A stretch of DNA of 64,000 nt from an uncultured Flavobacteriaceae bacterium (GTDB lineage: Bacteria > Bacteroidota > Bacteroidia > Flavobacteriales > Flavobacteriaceae): assembly GCA_947500445.1 (NCBI GenBank), contig CANMSB010000029.1:1-64000 (forward strand), written 5' to 3'. The position numbers and the translations under genes were made by a program. The notes under the pieces were generated by a model. That model did not search any database and was not told where the DNA came from. It saw only the letters and a list, made by a program, of their open reading frames with translations. Each line of letters starts with the position of its first letter. Position 1 is the stretch's first letter. Shown here in pieces: positions 35,127 to 44,427 of this stretch.

Positions 35127-37427
35127 TTAGTTTTCACGTTCCAATGTATCGGTATAAATAATGACCGTGCTTTTTTCCGAAGTAAGAACATTATGGTCCT
35201 GCCAAAAGTCAAAAGGTATTCCGTTCCGGGTCATTTTGGAAATACGCCCGAATTTGGGGCCCTTCCTGTAAAACTGAATGGACTCCCCTTGATAATATTC
35301 CGGATCTAACTGCAAAACGGCCTTCTCAAAAGTAGGAACGGTAAGCGTGTATTCCGGGCTCCCCGGGGTATGCGGGTATATGCCCAACATGGCGAAGACC
35401 ACCCAGGCCGACATGGTACCTGCATCATCGTTTCCGGGAAGCCCGTTATGCGCATTGCGGAAATAGGTCCGTAGGCATTGGTGCAACAAAGAAGCGGTTT
35501 TGGTATGTTTTAAAGGCGTATGATTATACATAAACGGGAATCCCAGTCCAGGTTCATTGGTCATATCAAAATGACCTTCGTCAAAAATGGCATTCAATTG
35601 TTTTAAAAACCGGTCGTTACCCATCGTTTTTTGCAGGGTATCGATCGCATGGGGGATGGAAAATAGATAATTCCATGCGGCGCCTTCAACGTAACCGGGG
35701 CCACCACGCAATCCAAAGTTCATTTTGTCCCAAAGCGCCCGCTCCGGATCAAAAGGTTCGTACCAACTGCCATCCCTATTTTTGGGCCGTATAAAACCGG
35801 TATCGGCATCATAAAGTTTCAGAAAAGAATGCGCCCTTTTCCAATACCGTTGGTAATCATCCTTTTTTTGCAAACGTTTTGCCATTTGGGCTATTCCATA
35901 ATCCGCTAGGTTAAACTCCATGGTTGTCGATACCGCGCCCCATACCACACCATTTTTCCATTGAAAATCGGCCACATTGCCAAAATCACCGTCCATGGCA
36001 ATATACCCAAGGTCCAAATACTCCCGTAGTCCCCTACGCATCATATTATGCTCCGTTCTATCGGCCTGGTCCGTCATCGCCCGGTAGGCCAACGCTACAT
36101 CAAAATCGGTAATTCCCTTTGCATGGGTATCTGCAATTACGATTGCCGCGGGATCACCGACCATAATATTGGGTTCTTGTGCAAAAACTTCCCATTTGGG
36201 AAGTCGGCCGGCTTCTTGGTACATCCCGAGCATGGAGCGCACCATGTCCGACTGTCTTTTGGGATAGGCCAATGACAATAACGGATGTACGGTACGGTAG
36301 GTGTCCCATAACGAGAAACCGGTATAGCGTACATAACCTTCCGCCTTTCCGATCTCGTTTCGAGAACCTTGTTTTACAAATTCGCCGTCGGCATCGCTAA
36401 AGGTCATCGGCATTAACAAGCTATGATATAATGCCGTATAAAAAACAGTTTCATCGGCGGCCCTACCTCCCGAAACCCGAATTTTTCCCAGTTCGTTTTC
36501 CCAAAGGATCCCTGCCTTTTCACGAACCGAATCAAAAGCAAAACCACTTTGTTCCGTATTCAAGTTTTTTTTGGCCTTGGTTTCCGACACAAAGGAAACC
36601 CCTACTTTCAGCTGTAACGTGGTGGGACCCTTGTTTTGATATTCAAAAACGATTCCGCTGGGTTTCTCGCTCAGGTCGTGCCCGAACTTATCATCTCGTT
36701 TATTGTTGTATACTACATAAACCGTATCCGCTTCCTGTTCCATTTCGGTGTAAAAGAAGGTTTTACCCATGGTATCGGCCCCGCAGAAAAAGCCTTCCAG
36801 CTGATACCCTTGTACGGCATTGGCGGTATAATCGAGTACCTCCCCTCCCTTAACATGACCTTGTTGCGCGGTCAGGTCCAAAAACACATTGCTCTGTCCT
36901 TTTGGCAATTGCAATCGAAAAATTGCAGAACGGGTGGTTGTGGTCGTTTCAACAGAAATGGCCGCATCGGTCAGTCGAACACTATAGTACCCGGGATGCG
37001 CACGCTGTTCGGAGAAGGTAGAACCGATACTACCGCCTGCGAACGGCCCTGAAGAAAATTTGAGCGGTACGCTTCCCCCGGCGGGACATCCGATACCCGA
37101 AAAATTTACACAGCTGAAACCATAAATACTGTCCATTCCATCGCGATAGCCCGTTGCCAATTGCGTTTTGGTAAAGTCGAACGTTTGTGGAACGGTCGCC
37201 ACCATACCCCATGGAACGGTAGCCCCCGGATGGGTATTTCCCCTAGCGCCCGGATGCTCGTCAGCGCCGCGCTCCGTTCCGATAAAAACATTGACCAAAG
37301 GGGTTAATTGCCGTTTTTCCGATAGCGTTTTTTCTTTCCCGACATTCCTGTCCGGACCGCAGGAACCCAAGACCAGAATGGCTAAAAGAAAAAGAAGAAG
37401 GGTATCGTTATGAGTTGTTTTTGGCAT
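35127..37427 (-). CDS. GH92 family alpha-mannosidase, lipoprotein
   Basis: 766 aa from the ATG at 37427. This start is preferred to the first ATG of the open frame at 37580 because it gives a lipoprotein signal (MPKTTHNDTLLLFLLAILVLGSC). GH92 enzymes are calcium-dependent exo-alpha-mannosidases, most often alpha-1,2. Signatures are GARGNTHPGATVPWGM near the N-terminus, WDTYRTVHPLLSLAYP in the middle, EGAAWNYLFSIPHAID, and GNDDAGTMSAWVVFAMLGIYPHTPG with the usual PEYTL...FEKAVL tail. It would act in the periplasm or on the surface. Divergent from the GH5 gene (156 bp between starts) and convergent with the sulfatase, it belongs to a small degradation cluster. Confidence 0.95.
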   Translation of the reverse strand: MPKTTHNDTLLLFLLAILVLGSCGPDRNVGKEKTLSEKRQLTPLVNVFIGTERGADEHPGARGNTHPGATVPWGMVATVPQTFDFTKTQLATGYRDGMDSIYGFSCVNFSGIGCPAGGSVPLKFSSGPFAGGSIGSTFSEQRAHPGYYSVRLTDAAISVETTTTTRSAIFRLQLPKGQSNVFLDLTAQQGHVKGGEVLDYTANAVQGYQLEGFFCGADTMGKTFFYTEMEQEADTVYVVYNNKRDDKFGHDLSEKPSGIVFEYQNKGPTTLQLKVGVSFVSETKAKKNLNTEQSGFAFDSVREKAGILWENELGKIRVSGGRAADETVFYTALYHSLLMPMTFSDADGEFVKQGSRNEIGKAEGYVRYTGFSLWDTYRTVHPLLSLAYPKRQSDMVRSMLGMYQEAGRLPKWEVFAQEPNIMVGDPAAIVIADTHAKGITDFDVALAYRAMTDQADRTEHNMMRRGLREYLDLGYIAMDGDFGNVADFQWKNGVVWGAVSTTMEFNLADYGIAQMAKRLQKKDDYQRYWKRAHSFLKLYDADTGFIRPKNRDGSWYEPFDPERALWDKMNFGLRGGPGYVEGAAWNYLFSIPHAIDTLQKTMGNDRFLKQLNAIFDEGHFDMTNEPGLGFPFMYNHTPLKHTKTASLLHQCLRTYFRNAHNGLPGNDDAGTMSAWVVFAMLGIYPHTPGSPEYTLTVPTFEKAVLQLDPEYYQGESIQFYRKGPKFGRISKMTRNGIPFDFWQDHNVLTSEKSTVIIYTDTLEREN

Positions 37428-37583
37428 GGTGCAATGGATGAAAGCCAAAGCTAATCCATAACCATAATAGCGGCCTTCTATTTTTAAAAATAACAGTCCT
37501 TCAAAGACGTTAAACCGTATTATTGCATATCGCCGAACCGTATTCAGGTCTCCGTTATCTTTTCGGCATAAACATAACATGAT

Positions 37584-38702
37584 ATGACGATCCTTTCTAA
37601 AAGTGCTGCTTTCATTTTTTTGTTGCTTCTGACTTTGCTTGTTTCCTGCAACGAACCCATTGAAAGGCCTACAGAGAAGAAAGCTTCCGATCCGGTAGCA
37701 TGGAAAACCTATAGAGGTGTGAACATTGGATGTAACATTGAAGAGGACGACGTTGCCGATCTGGCCATTAGCGGTGCCAATCTGATGCGATTGAGCATGC
37801 CCATGTGCACCCTAATGGATCTGGAACCGCCGTATGCCCTGCAACAAAATGCCTTTCAAAAACTCGACTCCGTATTGTATTGGGCCGAAAAACACCAGCT
37901 TTCCGTGTTGATCGACCCACACCGTTATCCCGGCACAAAACACCAATGGACAATGCTCGGAAACGACCCTTTCTGGCAGGATTTCAAATGGCACAATATC
38001 TTGATCCGTTTTTGGAGCGAGCTTGCTGAAAGATATGCCGATCGCGGAAACGTCATTGCCGGGTATGACCTATTGAACGAACCGGAAATACCTATCGATC
38101 TTAAAAAAGGGAGCCCTCAGGATGTAGGACTGCTCTATGCAAAACTGACCAAGGCCATTCGCGAAAAAGATTCGGTACACACCATCGTTTATGCCCTGCC
38201 CCGAGTTTATGATTCCGTTACCAAAAAAATGATGGGCTACCATAAAGGGATAAACTTGATCGAAATTCCGCAAGACGACAATCGTTGTATCGAAACCCAT
38301 ACCTATTTTCCAAAGGAATTTACACATCAGAACATATGGGAACCCGGTGATCGTATTCCCTACCCCTCGACCCTGAACAACGTAGAATGGAACAAAATAC
38401 AATTGGAAAAAGAACAGCAACAGCTAATCGACTTCAGTAAAGACCATCCGAACACCCCCATTTTGGTAGGAGAGTTCAGCTGTCCCAGATGGACGGGTGA
38501 AGACGGACTGGAATACCTTAAAGATGTCATCGATATCGCTGAGAAGTACGGTTGGTCGTGGGCATATCATTCCTATCGAGAAGCCAGCGTATGGGATGCC
38601 GAGATGTCGATAACCGATAGAAACGATAGCCTTAGAACAACAAATGCCCCTCGCTGGAAACTTCTAAAAGACTATTTTAAAAAAAATGATGGCGTTCGAT
38701 AG
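37584..38702 (+). CDS. GH5 family glycoside hydrolase lipoprotein
   Basis: 372 aa with lipoprotein signal (FLLLLTLLVSC, Cys22). Cellulase-type (beta/alpha)8 barrel: RGVNIGCN near the start, acid/base Glu166 in YDLLNEPEIP, and nucleophile Glu297 in ILVGEFSCPRW, with an aromatic WSWAYHSYREASVWDAE at the C-terminal barrel end. GH5 covers endoglucanases, mannanases and others; the subfamily cannot be read from sequence. The NEP and GEF motifs are intact. It is divergent from GH92, so the two could share one regulatory region (37428-37583), and both enzymes may act on the same glycan. Confidence 0.9.
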   Translation: MTILSKSAAFIFLLLLTLLVSCNEPIERPTEKKASDPVAWKTYRGVNIGCNIEEDDVADLAISGANLMRLSMPMCTLMDLEPPYALQQNAFQKLDSVLYWAEKHQLSVLIDPHRYPGTKHQWTMLGNDPFWQDFKWHNILIRFWSELAERYADRGNVIAGYDLLNEPEIPIDLKKGSPQDVGLLYAKLTKAIREKDSVHTIVYALPRVYDSVTKKMMGYHKGINLIEIPQDDNRCIETHTYFPKEFTHQNIWEPGDRIPYPSTLNNVEWNKIQLEKEQQQLIDFSKDHPNTPILVGEFSCPRWTGEDGLEYLKDVIDIAEKYGWSWAYHSYREASVWDAEMSITDRNDSLRTTNAPRWKLLKDYFKKNDGVR

Positions 38703-38832
38703 GGAATGCCCGTTCTTCGACATCTTTAAAACCTTTAGCTTCCAATATGGTCGCCCAATTACATGGTCAGTAGGGGACCAATGTGCCAAATACCTTTCCG
38801 AAATCTGAAAAATCAGTACTTAACAGAAACCT

Positions 38833-39015
38833 TTAGCTAGCGGCATCCTTGGTACCGTTGATCCAAAATGGGGCCGAAAAAAGCCATAAGAGCGTACCCA
38901 CCAACATCATGGTCTTGTAGTGCGAGATGGACAACATTTCGGCGAAAACGAAAAAACTGGGTATCACGGTCAAACCAAGACCTAAAAACGAAACAATTTG
39001 TATTACTTTTTTCAT
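38833..39015 (-). CDS. Small two-helix membrane protein
   Basis: 60 aa from the ATG at 39015, which is preferred to a start at 39144 because the longer form would run into the permease gene. It has two predicted transmembrane helices: residues 5-25 (IQIVSFLGLGLTVIPSFFVF) and 34-52 (TMMLVGTLLWLFSAPFWI). No known family is recognised. It begins 7 bp after the stop of the NCS1 permease gene on the same strand, so it is in the same operon and may be an accessory subunit or regulator of the transporter. The short distance and clear hydrophobic pattern support a real gene. Confidence 0.7.
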   Translation of the reverse strand: MKKVIQIVSFLGLGLTVIPSFFVFAEMLSISHYKTMMLVGTLLWLFSAPFWINGTKDAAS

Positions 39016-39022
39016 AAAACGA

Positions 39023-40441
39023 TCAATTGGTGGACGCCCCTTGTTTTTGAAACAGCCTTTTTTGAAAGGCCAAGGAAAGCAACAGATAAAAAACACCCCC
39101 GGCCAAAAATCCAGGAATGGCCATGAAGAAATAGAAATCCGCATGGGTCATTTCATAAAGCATATAGCTCGTCGCTATCGAGAGTGCCCAGGCCAGTATA
39201 AAAATTCCGTTAAAACGGCTACCGGTCGTAAAGGCAACATTCGCTTGAAGGCCCATTTTTGGGAACAGGTAAATATCCGCAAGTACAATAGCTCCCACGG
39301 GAGAGGCGCAGAGCGCATAAATACCTAAAAACTGGTCTAGCTTGCTTACGATTGCCGGAAAACACGCCAAAAGTGTCGCCGTGGTACCGACGACCACGGT
39401 AACCTTCCATCTTTTAAATCGGGGCATAAGCGCCTGTACCGCCAGTCCTGCACGGTAAATGGTCGGGTTAGCAGTGGTCCACCCGGCGATTACCACACAA
39501 ATTGCCCCGGCAATACCCGCACCCATAAAAGCGATCTGCCCCGGGGAAGGGTTGTCCACACCATTTTGCAAGGCCACCGCACAAAGGATACCGGAGGCCA
39601 ACCACGCCATAAAATGGCCGATGAACATTCCAAAAGCCGAGGCCAAGCCATAGCTGGCTTTCTTGGCATACCGATAGATGGACATATCGCCCAAACCAAT
39701 ATGCATGGCGCTGTTGCAAAGCCAAGCAAAAATCAAAATATGCCAAAAAGAATATTGGGTAGCTCCGGCCACGGGCGTTCCTGTCCATATTTTGGTTTCG
39801 GCCACCGACCAAAATTCCGAAATGTGGGTGACTCCCAAGGTCGGCAACATGGCGATTCCGGCAGCCAAAAAAATCAAGGGCATCCAAGGGGCAAAAATAT
39901 TGGCAAAGCGCGATACCCGATCAAAGCCAAAGGTGGCCACTACGGTAATAACGATACCGATACCAAAAATGATCATGATCCACAGTGGATCCGAAGTGTA
40001 GAGATCCGTTAGGCCCGGAGCATCAATATTCATCAGCAGACCGATAGAAGAGGCCGAAACCCCGATCATGGCTGCGGCGGCAACGCAATACAACAGGCCA
40101 TTGACGAAGTTGTAGATAGCGACGGGCACTGCCCCACTTATCTTTTCGAGTTGATAAAAAATGGTCAATCGTGTTTTTACGGCCGCTGGGGCACAAACGA
40201 GTGCCCAGCTCAAGGTGGCCAAAATATTTCCGAACAGCAGTCCCCAAAAAACGTCGGCGGCAGCTGCGCCGTGCAATACAAACAATGGACCGATAACAAA
40301 TTCCGTACCCGCTATATGTTCTCCGGCGACCATGCCCACAAAACTCTTGAATCCTTTTACCGCTTTTTTTGGAACCGGCTCCCTTTCATACTCGTTTACC
40401 GCTTCCATCTGTTCGGCAAGAGATCTTTTGCTTTTCGCCAT
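39023..40441 (-). CDS. NCS1 family nucleobase/nucleoside permease
   Basis: 472 aa with about 12 membrane helices, of the cytosine/purine permease (NCS1) family. Signatures are AGEHIAGTEFVIGPLFVLHG at helix 1, GNILATLSWALVCAPAAVKTR at helix 2 and WTTANPTIYRAGLAVQAL. It imports a nucleobase, nucleoside or vitamin precursor with a cation. It is followed by the 60-aa membrane protein and is divergent from a DraG/ADP-ribosylglycohydrolase-family gene. That arrangement is similar to the E. coli yegT/yegU pairing, where a nucleoside transporter neighbours a hydrolase of this family, so a nucleoside substrate is likely. This comparison is from memory. Confidence 0.88.
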   Translation of the reverse strand: MAKSKRSLAEQMEAVNEYEREPVPKKAVKGFKSFVGMVAGEHIAGTEFVIGPLFVLHGAAAADVFWGLLFGNILATLSWALVCAPAAVKTRLTIFYQLEKISGAVPVAIYNFVNGLLYCVAAAAMIGVSASSIGLLMNIDAPGLTDLYTSDPLWIMIIFGIGIVITVVATFGFDRVSRFANIFAPWMPLIFLAAGIAMLPTLGVTHISEFWSVAETKIWTGTPVAGATQYSFWHILIFAWLCNSAMHIGLGDMSIYRYAKKASYGLASAFGMFIGHFMAWLASGILCAVALQNGVDNPSPGQIAFMGAGIAGAICVVIAGWTTANPTIYRAGLAVQALMPRFKRWKVTVVVGTTATLLACFPAIVSKLDQFLGIYALCASPVGAIVLADIYLFPKMGLQANVAFTTGSRFNGIFILAWALSIATSYMLYEMTHADFYFFMAIPGFLAGGVFYLLLSLAFQKRLFQKQGASTN

Positions 40442-40815
40442 CAGCTATTTTGTTTGGTTCGTATTTGTCTAAAAGGTGGTAATTTGATGAAAATACCCCT
40501 GTAAATTCTCCCAATTTATAAAAACATAGCCCTTAACGGTCGTTATGGCGAAATAAATAAAGGTGTTTCCCATTTTTCAAAATACATATGGCGCACCTTG
40601 CAACAGCCTAATATTTTAAGGCTACCGAAAACCAAAGGCTCGGCGCGGGTTACAAACACTGAGACAACAACAATTTTGGTCGTGGATTCCTGCAAAAAGA
40701 CCTCAGGGGTCGTTTTTACCGGTAAACGGTGCGATTAAAAACTTCATATTTACAATTTAAGAGTACCTTAATCCTAAAATAGGAGATATTGTAACCCAAT
40801 AAAAAGCCATGTTCG
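40442..40815. other. Divergent region between permease and ADP-ribosylglycohydrolase genes
   Basis: 374 bp. It contains the perfect palindrome at 40715-40726, and AGCCT/AGGCT arms around 40606-40624 that could form a short hairpin. No coding sequence is seen. Confidence 0.6.
40715..40726. promoter_or_regulatory. LacI-like palindrome TTTACCGGTAAA
   Basis: A perfect 12-bp palindrome with a CG centre, as in LacI/GalR-type operators, 90 bp before the ATG of the glycohydrolase gene. No LacI-type regulator is in the window. Confidence 0.4.
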
Positions 40816-42735
40816 ATGCAAAAAATGGAATACAATACATATTACGATAAAGTTTTGGGCGGATGGGTCGGTAAATGCGCCGGGGGCATTCTTGGAGCAC
40901 CGATCGAAGGATTCAAACGCTTTAATACGATCGCGCTCACCGATAGCCTGTTCGAAAACAATTTTCCCAACGATGATCTGGACCTACAGATCTTGTGGTT
41001 GGACATGGTGTTAAAAAAGGGAAGCCTTTTAATGCCCCGAGATTTTTCCGAACATTGGAAAAATCATGTTGATTTTCCATGGAACGAATATGGCGTCGCA
41101 ACAAGAAACATTATGTTGGGCCTTCACAATCCCGATTCGGGAAAACACAACAATCGGTATTGGAACGAAAGCATGGGGTCGCCCATACGCAGCGAACTTT
41201 GGGGCATGCTATGCCCCGGACAACCGGAACGTGCCGCCGCCTACGCAAAAATGGATTCCACGGTCGACCATACCGGTTTTTCCGTGGCCGCGGAGGAATA
41301 CCTTAGTGCCTGTGCCGCACTGGCCTTTTTTGAAACCGATATTCCTACTCTTTTAAAACAAGGTTTAGCGTTTATCGATGCGGATAGCAGTTGCTATCAC
41401 ATGATAGCGAGGGTAATGGATTGGAATACAAAATATTCCTATGAGGTTGTGGCCGGAAAGATAAAAAGTGCCTACGGTGACGCCGATTTTACTTCCGCGC
41501 CGATGAACATTGCCTTTACCGTGCTGTCCCTATTGCATAGCGGAAAATCATTCGACTCGCTGATCGATGCCTTACGTTTAGGGCATGATAGCGATTGCAT
41601 CGTAGCGACCGCGGGAGCGCTATTGGGTATTATGGTCGGCTATGAAAAGCTTCCGGAGGCATGGAAAGAACGGGTCGGCAATGAGCTTATGGTAAGCCCG
41701 GAAATCGTAGGCATTTCGTGCCCCGATACCATCACCGAACTCACCAAACTTACCTGCAAGGCGGGTATGCACTTTAATGAAGTTGGCACGCATTTGGCTT
41801 TGGGCGATGGGCCCGCCGACAATAGCTTCACCGTGCCCGCACGGCAATTTTTGATTGCCAATGAAGTACTGGAGACGCCCGATCTACGGCAAAATATACC
41901 CGGAAAACTCGCTATCGCATACACCAACGTTACCGATGCGGAACATGAGGTTTCCCTGGCATGCACTTCGCCATACCTCAACGAGGCCTCAGAGGCGTTC
42001 CGTATACCGGCCGGACAAACAAAACAGCTCACATTGCCCCTTGTCGGAAACCAACAAACCTTACCAAAACATGCGACCACCTTGCCCTACACGCTTAGCG
42101 TAAGTATCAACGGATCCGAAATTGACGAACAAGAAAACGGAATTCCACAATACGGAAGTTGGCTGCTATTAGGCCCATTTATAGCGGACGACCCCGGTTT
42201 GGAGCCGCATCACCCCATCTATCCCGATCATGGACTATCGGCATTGCCCTCGGCACGCTATATGAACCATGATAAGGTGGCCTTGGATACCGAATATCTT
42301 ACACCATCCAAAATAAGGGACTATCTAAGCGAAAAAAGTCTTTTTCACCAAGCTTTTATGGCTACCAAAGTCCGACCCAACGAAATGAACATCCCACTAG
42401 GCAACCATTTTTACGGAAAAGGGGAGCGCACCGTATACCTCTACACGGAAATTACATGCGAAAAAAATGAAAAGCAATGGCTCTGCCTGGGAACTACGGC
42501 ATACACCAAAATATGGCATGAAGATGAGTTGGTATATACCTCGGAAGACCAAAAACGCAAATGGCCCGGAACCCATTTTACGGAACTGTCCCTGAAAAAA
42601 GGTAAAAACGGCATTCTGATACGATTGGACTTTGCTACCGATACCTTCGATGTGGAAATCGGCTTAAAGGATCACTTGGAAAAGCATCCGCATCAAAGCC
42701 AATGGAATACGACCTTACAGTTTACAGCGCCTTAA
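40816..42735 (+). CDS. ADP-ribosylglycohydrolase (DraG) family protein
   Basis: 639 aa. The first 350 residues form the all-helical DraG-type domain. Metal-binding sequences are PNDDLDLQ (about residue 51-58) and GHDSDCIVATAGALLG (about 255-270), which matches GHDSD-type motifs that hold two Mg ions. GGWVGKCAGGILGAPIEG at residues 15-32 is the conserved N-terminal loop. The C-terminal 290 residues are an extra beta-rich part of unknown role, so the protein is much longer than the 300-aa minimal family. Family members remove ADP-ribose from proteins or hydrolyse small N-glycosidic substrates. The neighbouring NCS1 permease favours a nucleoside-like small molecule. No signal peptide is seen. 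Confidence 0.9.
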   Translation: MQKMEYNTYYDKVLGGWVGKCAGGILGAPIEGFKRFNTIALTDSLFENNFPNDDLDLQILWLDMVLKKGSLLMPRDFSEHWKNHVDFPWNEYGVATRNIMLGLHNPDSGKHNNRYWNESMGSPIRSELWGMLCPGQPERAAAYAKMDSTVDHTGFSVAAEEYLSACAALAFFETDIPTLLKQGLAFIDADSSCYHMIARVMDWNTKYSYEVVAGKIKSAYGDADFTSAPMNIAFTVLSLLHSGKSFDSLIDALRLGHDSDCIVATAGALLGIMVGYEKLPEAWKERVGNELMVSPEIVGISCPDTITELTKLTCKAGMHFNEVGTHLALGDGPADNSFTVPARQFLIANEVLETPDLRQNIPGKLAIAYTNVTDAEHEVSLACTSPYLNEASEAFRIPAGQTKQLTLPLVGNQQTLPKHATTLPYTLSVSINGSEIDEQENGIPQYGSWLLLGPFIADDPGLEPHHPIYPDHGLSALPSARYMNHDKVALDTEYLTPSKIRDYLSEKSLFHQAFMATKVRPNEMNIPLGNHFYGKGERTVYLYTEITCEKNEKQWLCLGTTAYTKIWHEDELVYTSEDQKRKWPGTHFTELSLKKGKNGILIRLDFATDTFDVEIGLKDHLEKHPHQSQWNTTLQFTAP

Positions 42736-42961
42736 CCGATATACTGGGCATTTGAAGTGCTTGGATGTAACGAAAAAAAATGAAATCTTTTTTCAATGTT
42801 TCGCCAAGGTTGCCAAAAAAGGTGAGCGGTAAACGGACCCATGTCCATAAAAAGGTCAAATGCATTCCACGACTTGTTGAAAATCATTGGCCCTGTTTAC
42901 TTGGGGCAGACCGTTGTACTTGAGCACATCCCTTAAACTAACAATGGAGGCAAAGTGGACT
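42736..42961. other. Convergent intergenic region
   Basis: 226 bp between the ADP-ribosylglycohydrolase stop and the AraC-type gene stop. No features recognised. Confidence 0.5.
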
Positions 42962-44095
42962 TTAGCTTTTTTCCCGATATTTTTTAGGGGTCGTTCCGGT
43001 AAACCGACGAAAGTTGGCGTAAAAGGCCGATTCGGATTTGAAGCCACAATCCATGGATATGCTCAGCATTTTTATGGGGGCGCTATTTTGCCGTTGTAAC
43101 AAACGTTTGGCCTCGTTCACCTTAAAATAATTGATAAACTCGTTGAAATTCGTTTGAAAATAAAAATTGAGCAGCCGTGTAATGTGCCGAGAGGGCATTT
43201 TAATGGCGGCCGCCAAGGCCTTTTGGTCCAAATCGGGACGTACATATACTTTTTCCTTATAAATAAGGGGGTATAAGGCTTCCGAACATTGTCGAATATG
43301 CTTTTCGTCTATCGTAGAAGAAATGGTCAGAAAATTGTGTTCCGACAATTGCCCCAACCTTTCGAACTGACCGGTATCCGACGTTTTAAACCGTAAAAAA
43401 CGCCTGAAAAACGACGTGTTTTCTTGAGCCATCAAAACCATGGCCAACGACAAAAAGAACAATAGATCTACCGCCGTTCTAAGCACCGTATTGCTAAACC
43501 ACAATTCGTTGTAATACACCTTGAAAAAAAAGAGTACCAACAAATGGACGGACTTGAGCAATAAGAAAATGAAAAAAATATTCAGCCATGCCCCGGAAAG
43601 AAAGGAAATGGGCATTCCCCGCTGCCGTATCTGTTTTATTTTTCGATAAGTGGCAAAGGTGTAAAACAAAAAAGAAAACAATATAAAATAGACCAAGGTC
43701 GTATGTTCGTTACTAGCGACATAGGCCGCGAGATCAAAAGAAGGTGCCACTTGTAACTTCACGCCCACGAAGTAGAGCAAATAGGCCAAGGGTGGGGCAA
43801 AATGGGCGAACAAGGAGGTAAGGATACGTTCCTTATAGCAATAGGAGCTCAATAGGTATATCAACGGGCCGAAACAAAGCTCGATCACATCATGAAAAAA
43901 AGCAAATTGCGGAGCAGTGATAAAAAAGCCGGTAAAACGATAGGTATAGTGTACTACCGCCAAACCTCCGGCAAGGAAAAAAAAGAAGCATAGCAAACGT
44001 TTTAAAACGTTTCGTTTTCCCATTGCATAACCGACCGCCACCAGAAAACACTGAATGGCCACCCACGAATACAGGCATAAAAAAATCAGCTTCAT
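42962..44095 (-). CDS. Membrane-anchored AraC family transcriptional regulator
   Basis: 377 aa. About 225 N-terminal residues hold seven or eight hydrophobic helices. The C-terminal AraC HTH (about 285-377) has KALAAAIKMPSRHITRLLNFYFQTNFNEFINYFKVNEAKRLL and MDCGFKSESAFYANFRRFTGTTPKKYR. The general architecture matches the regulator at 32178-33278, but the sequences are divergent, so they are not recent copies. The gene is convergent with the ADP-ribosylglycohydrolase gene and divergent from the MarR/RND operon, so its target may be either. It lies in the opposite strand direction to the RND operon. Confidence 0.92.
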   Translation of the reverse strand: MKLIFLCLYSWVAIQCFLVAVGYAMGKRNVLKRLLCFFFFLAGGLAVVHYTYRFTGFFITAPQFAFFHDVIELCFGPLIYLLSSYCYKERILTSLFAHFAPPLAYLLYFVGVKLQVAPSFDLAAYVASNEHTTLVYFILFSFLFYTFATYRKIKQIRQRGMPISFLSGAWLNIFFIFLLLKSVHLLVLFFFKVYYNELWFSNTVLRTAVDLLFFLSLAMVLMAQENTSFFRRFLRFKTSDTGQFERLGQLSEHNFLTISSTIDEKHIRQCSEALYPLIYKEKVYVRPDLDQKALAAAIKMPSRHITRLLNFYFQTNFNEFINYFKVNEAKRLLQRQNSAPIKMLSISMDCGFKSESAFYANFRRFTGTTPKKYREKS

Positions 44096-44378
44096 TTATA
44101 ACAGTTTTGCGAACGTTCGACGACACCTCTTTCTCCTTAAAACGTGTAGCACCTTCTAAATATAGAAATCTACCGGGGTGAAATACTTTCAAATTATAGT
44201 TTCAAAGACATAAATAGCGTCTTGGATCCAATTCACTTATTATTTTAACCCCCTTCACACTTACAAGCTAAAAATCTAAATATCAGTTATTTATCAGCAC
44301 AGAACAAAGAATGGTGTTCAACATAGTTCACCATTTGGACGATACTGTTTAGCATTTTGTCATTTTTAATAAACATTT

Positions 44379-44399
44379 AACTATAGTTGCACCTGCAAC
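44379..44399 (+). promoter_or_regulatory. MarR operator and promoter candidate
   Basis: Two overlapping dyads, AACTATAGTT (44379-44388) and GTTGCACCTGCAAC (44386-44399), sit over a TATAGTTG (44382-44389) box that is one mismatch from the TAnnTTTG -7 consensus. A TTTG at 44356-44359 could be the -33 element (22-bp spacer). This is 29-49 bp before the GTG of the MarR gene, as expected for autorepression. The rest of 44096-44427 shows no gene. Confidence 0.5.
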
Positions 44400-44427
44400 C
44401 TTTTCCGATTTTAGCTAGCTTCGTACC

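Noticed and set aside
37479-37492. TATTTTTAAAAATA palindrome between GH92 and GH5
   Set aside because: Pure A/T palindrome in an AT-rich divergent promoter; such runs occur by chance and carry no specific motif.
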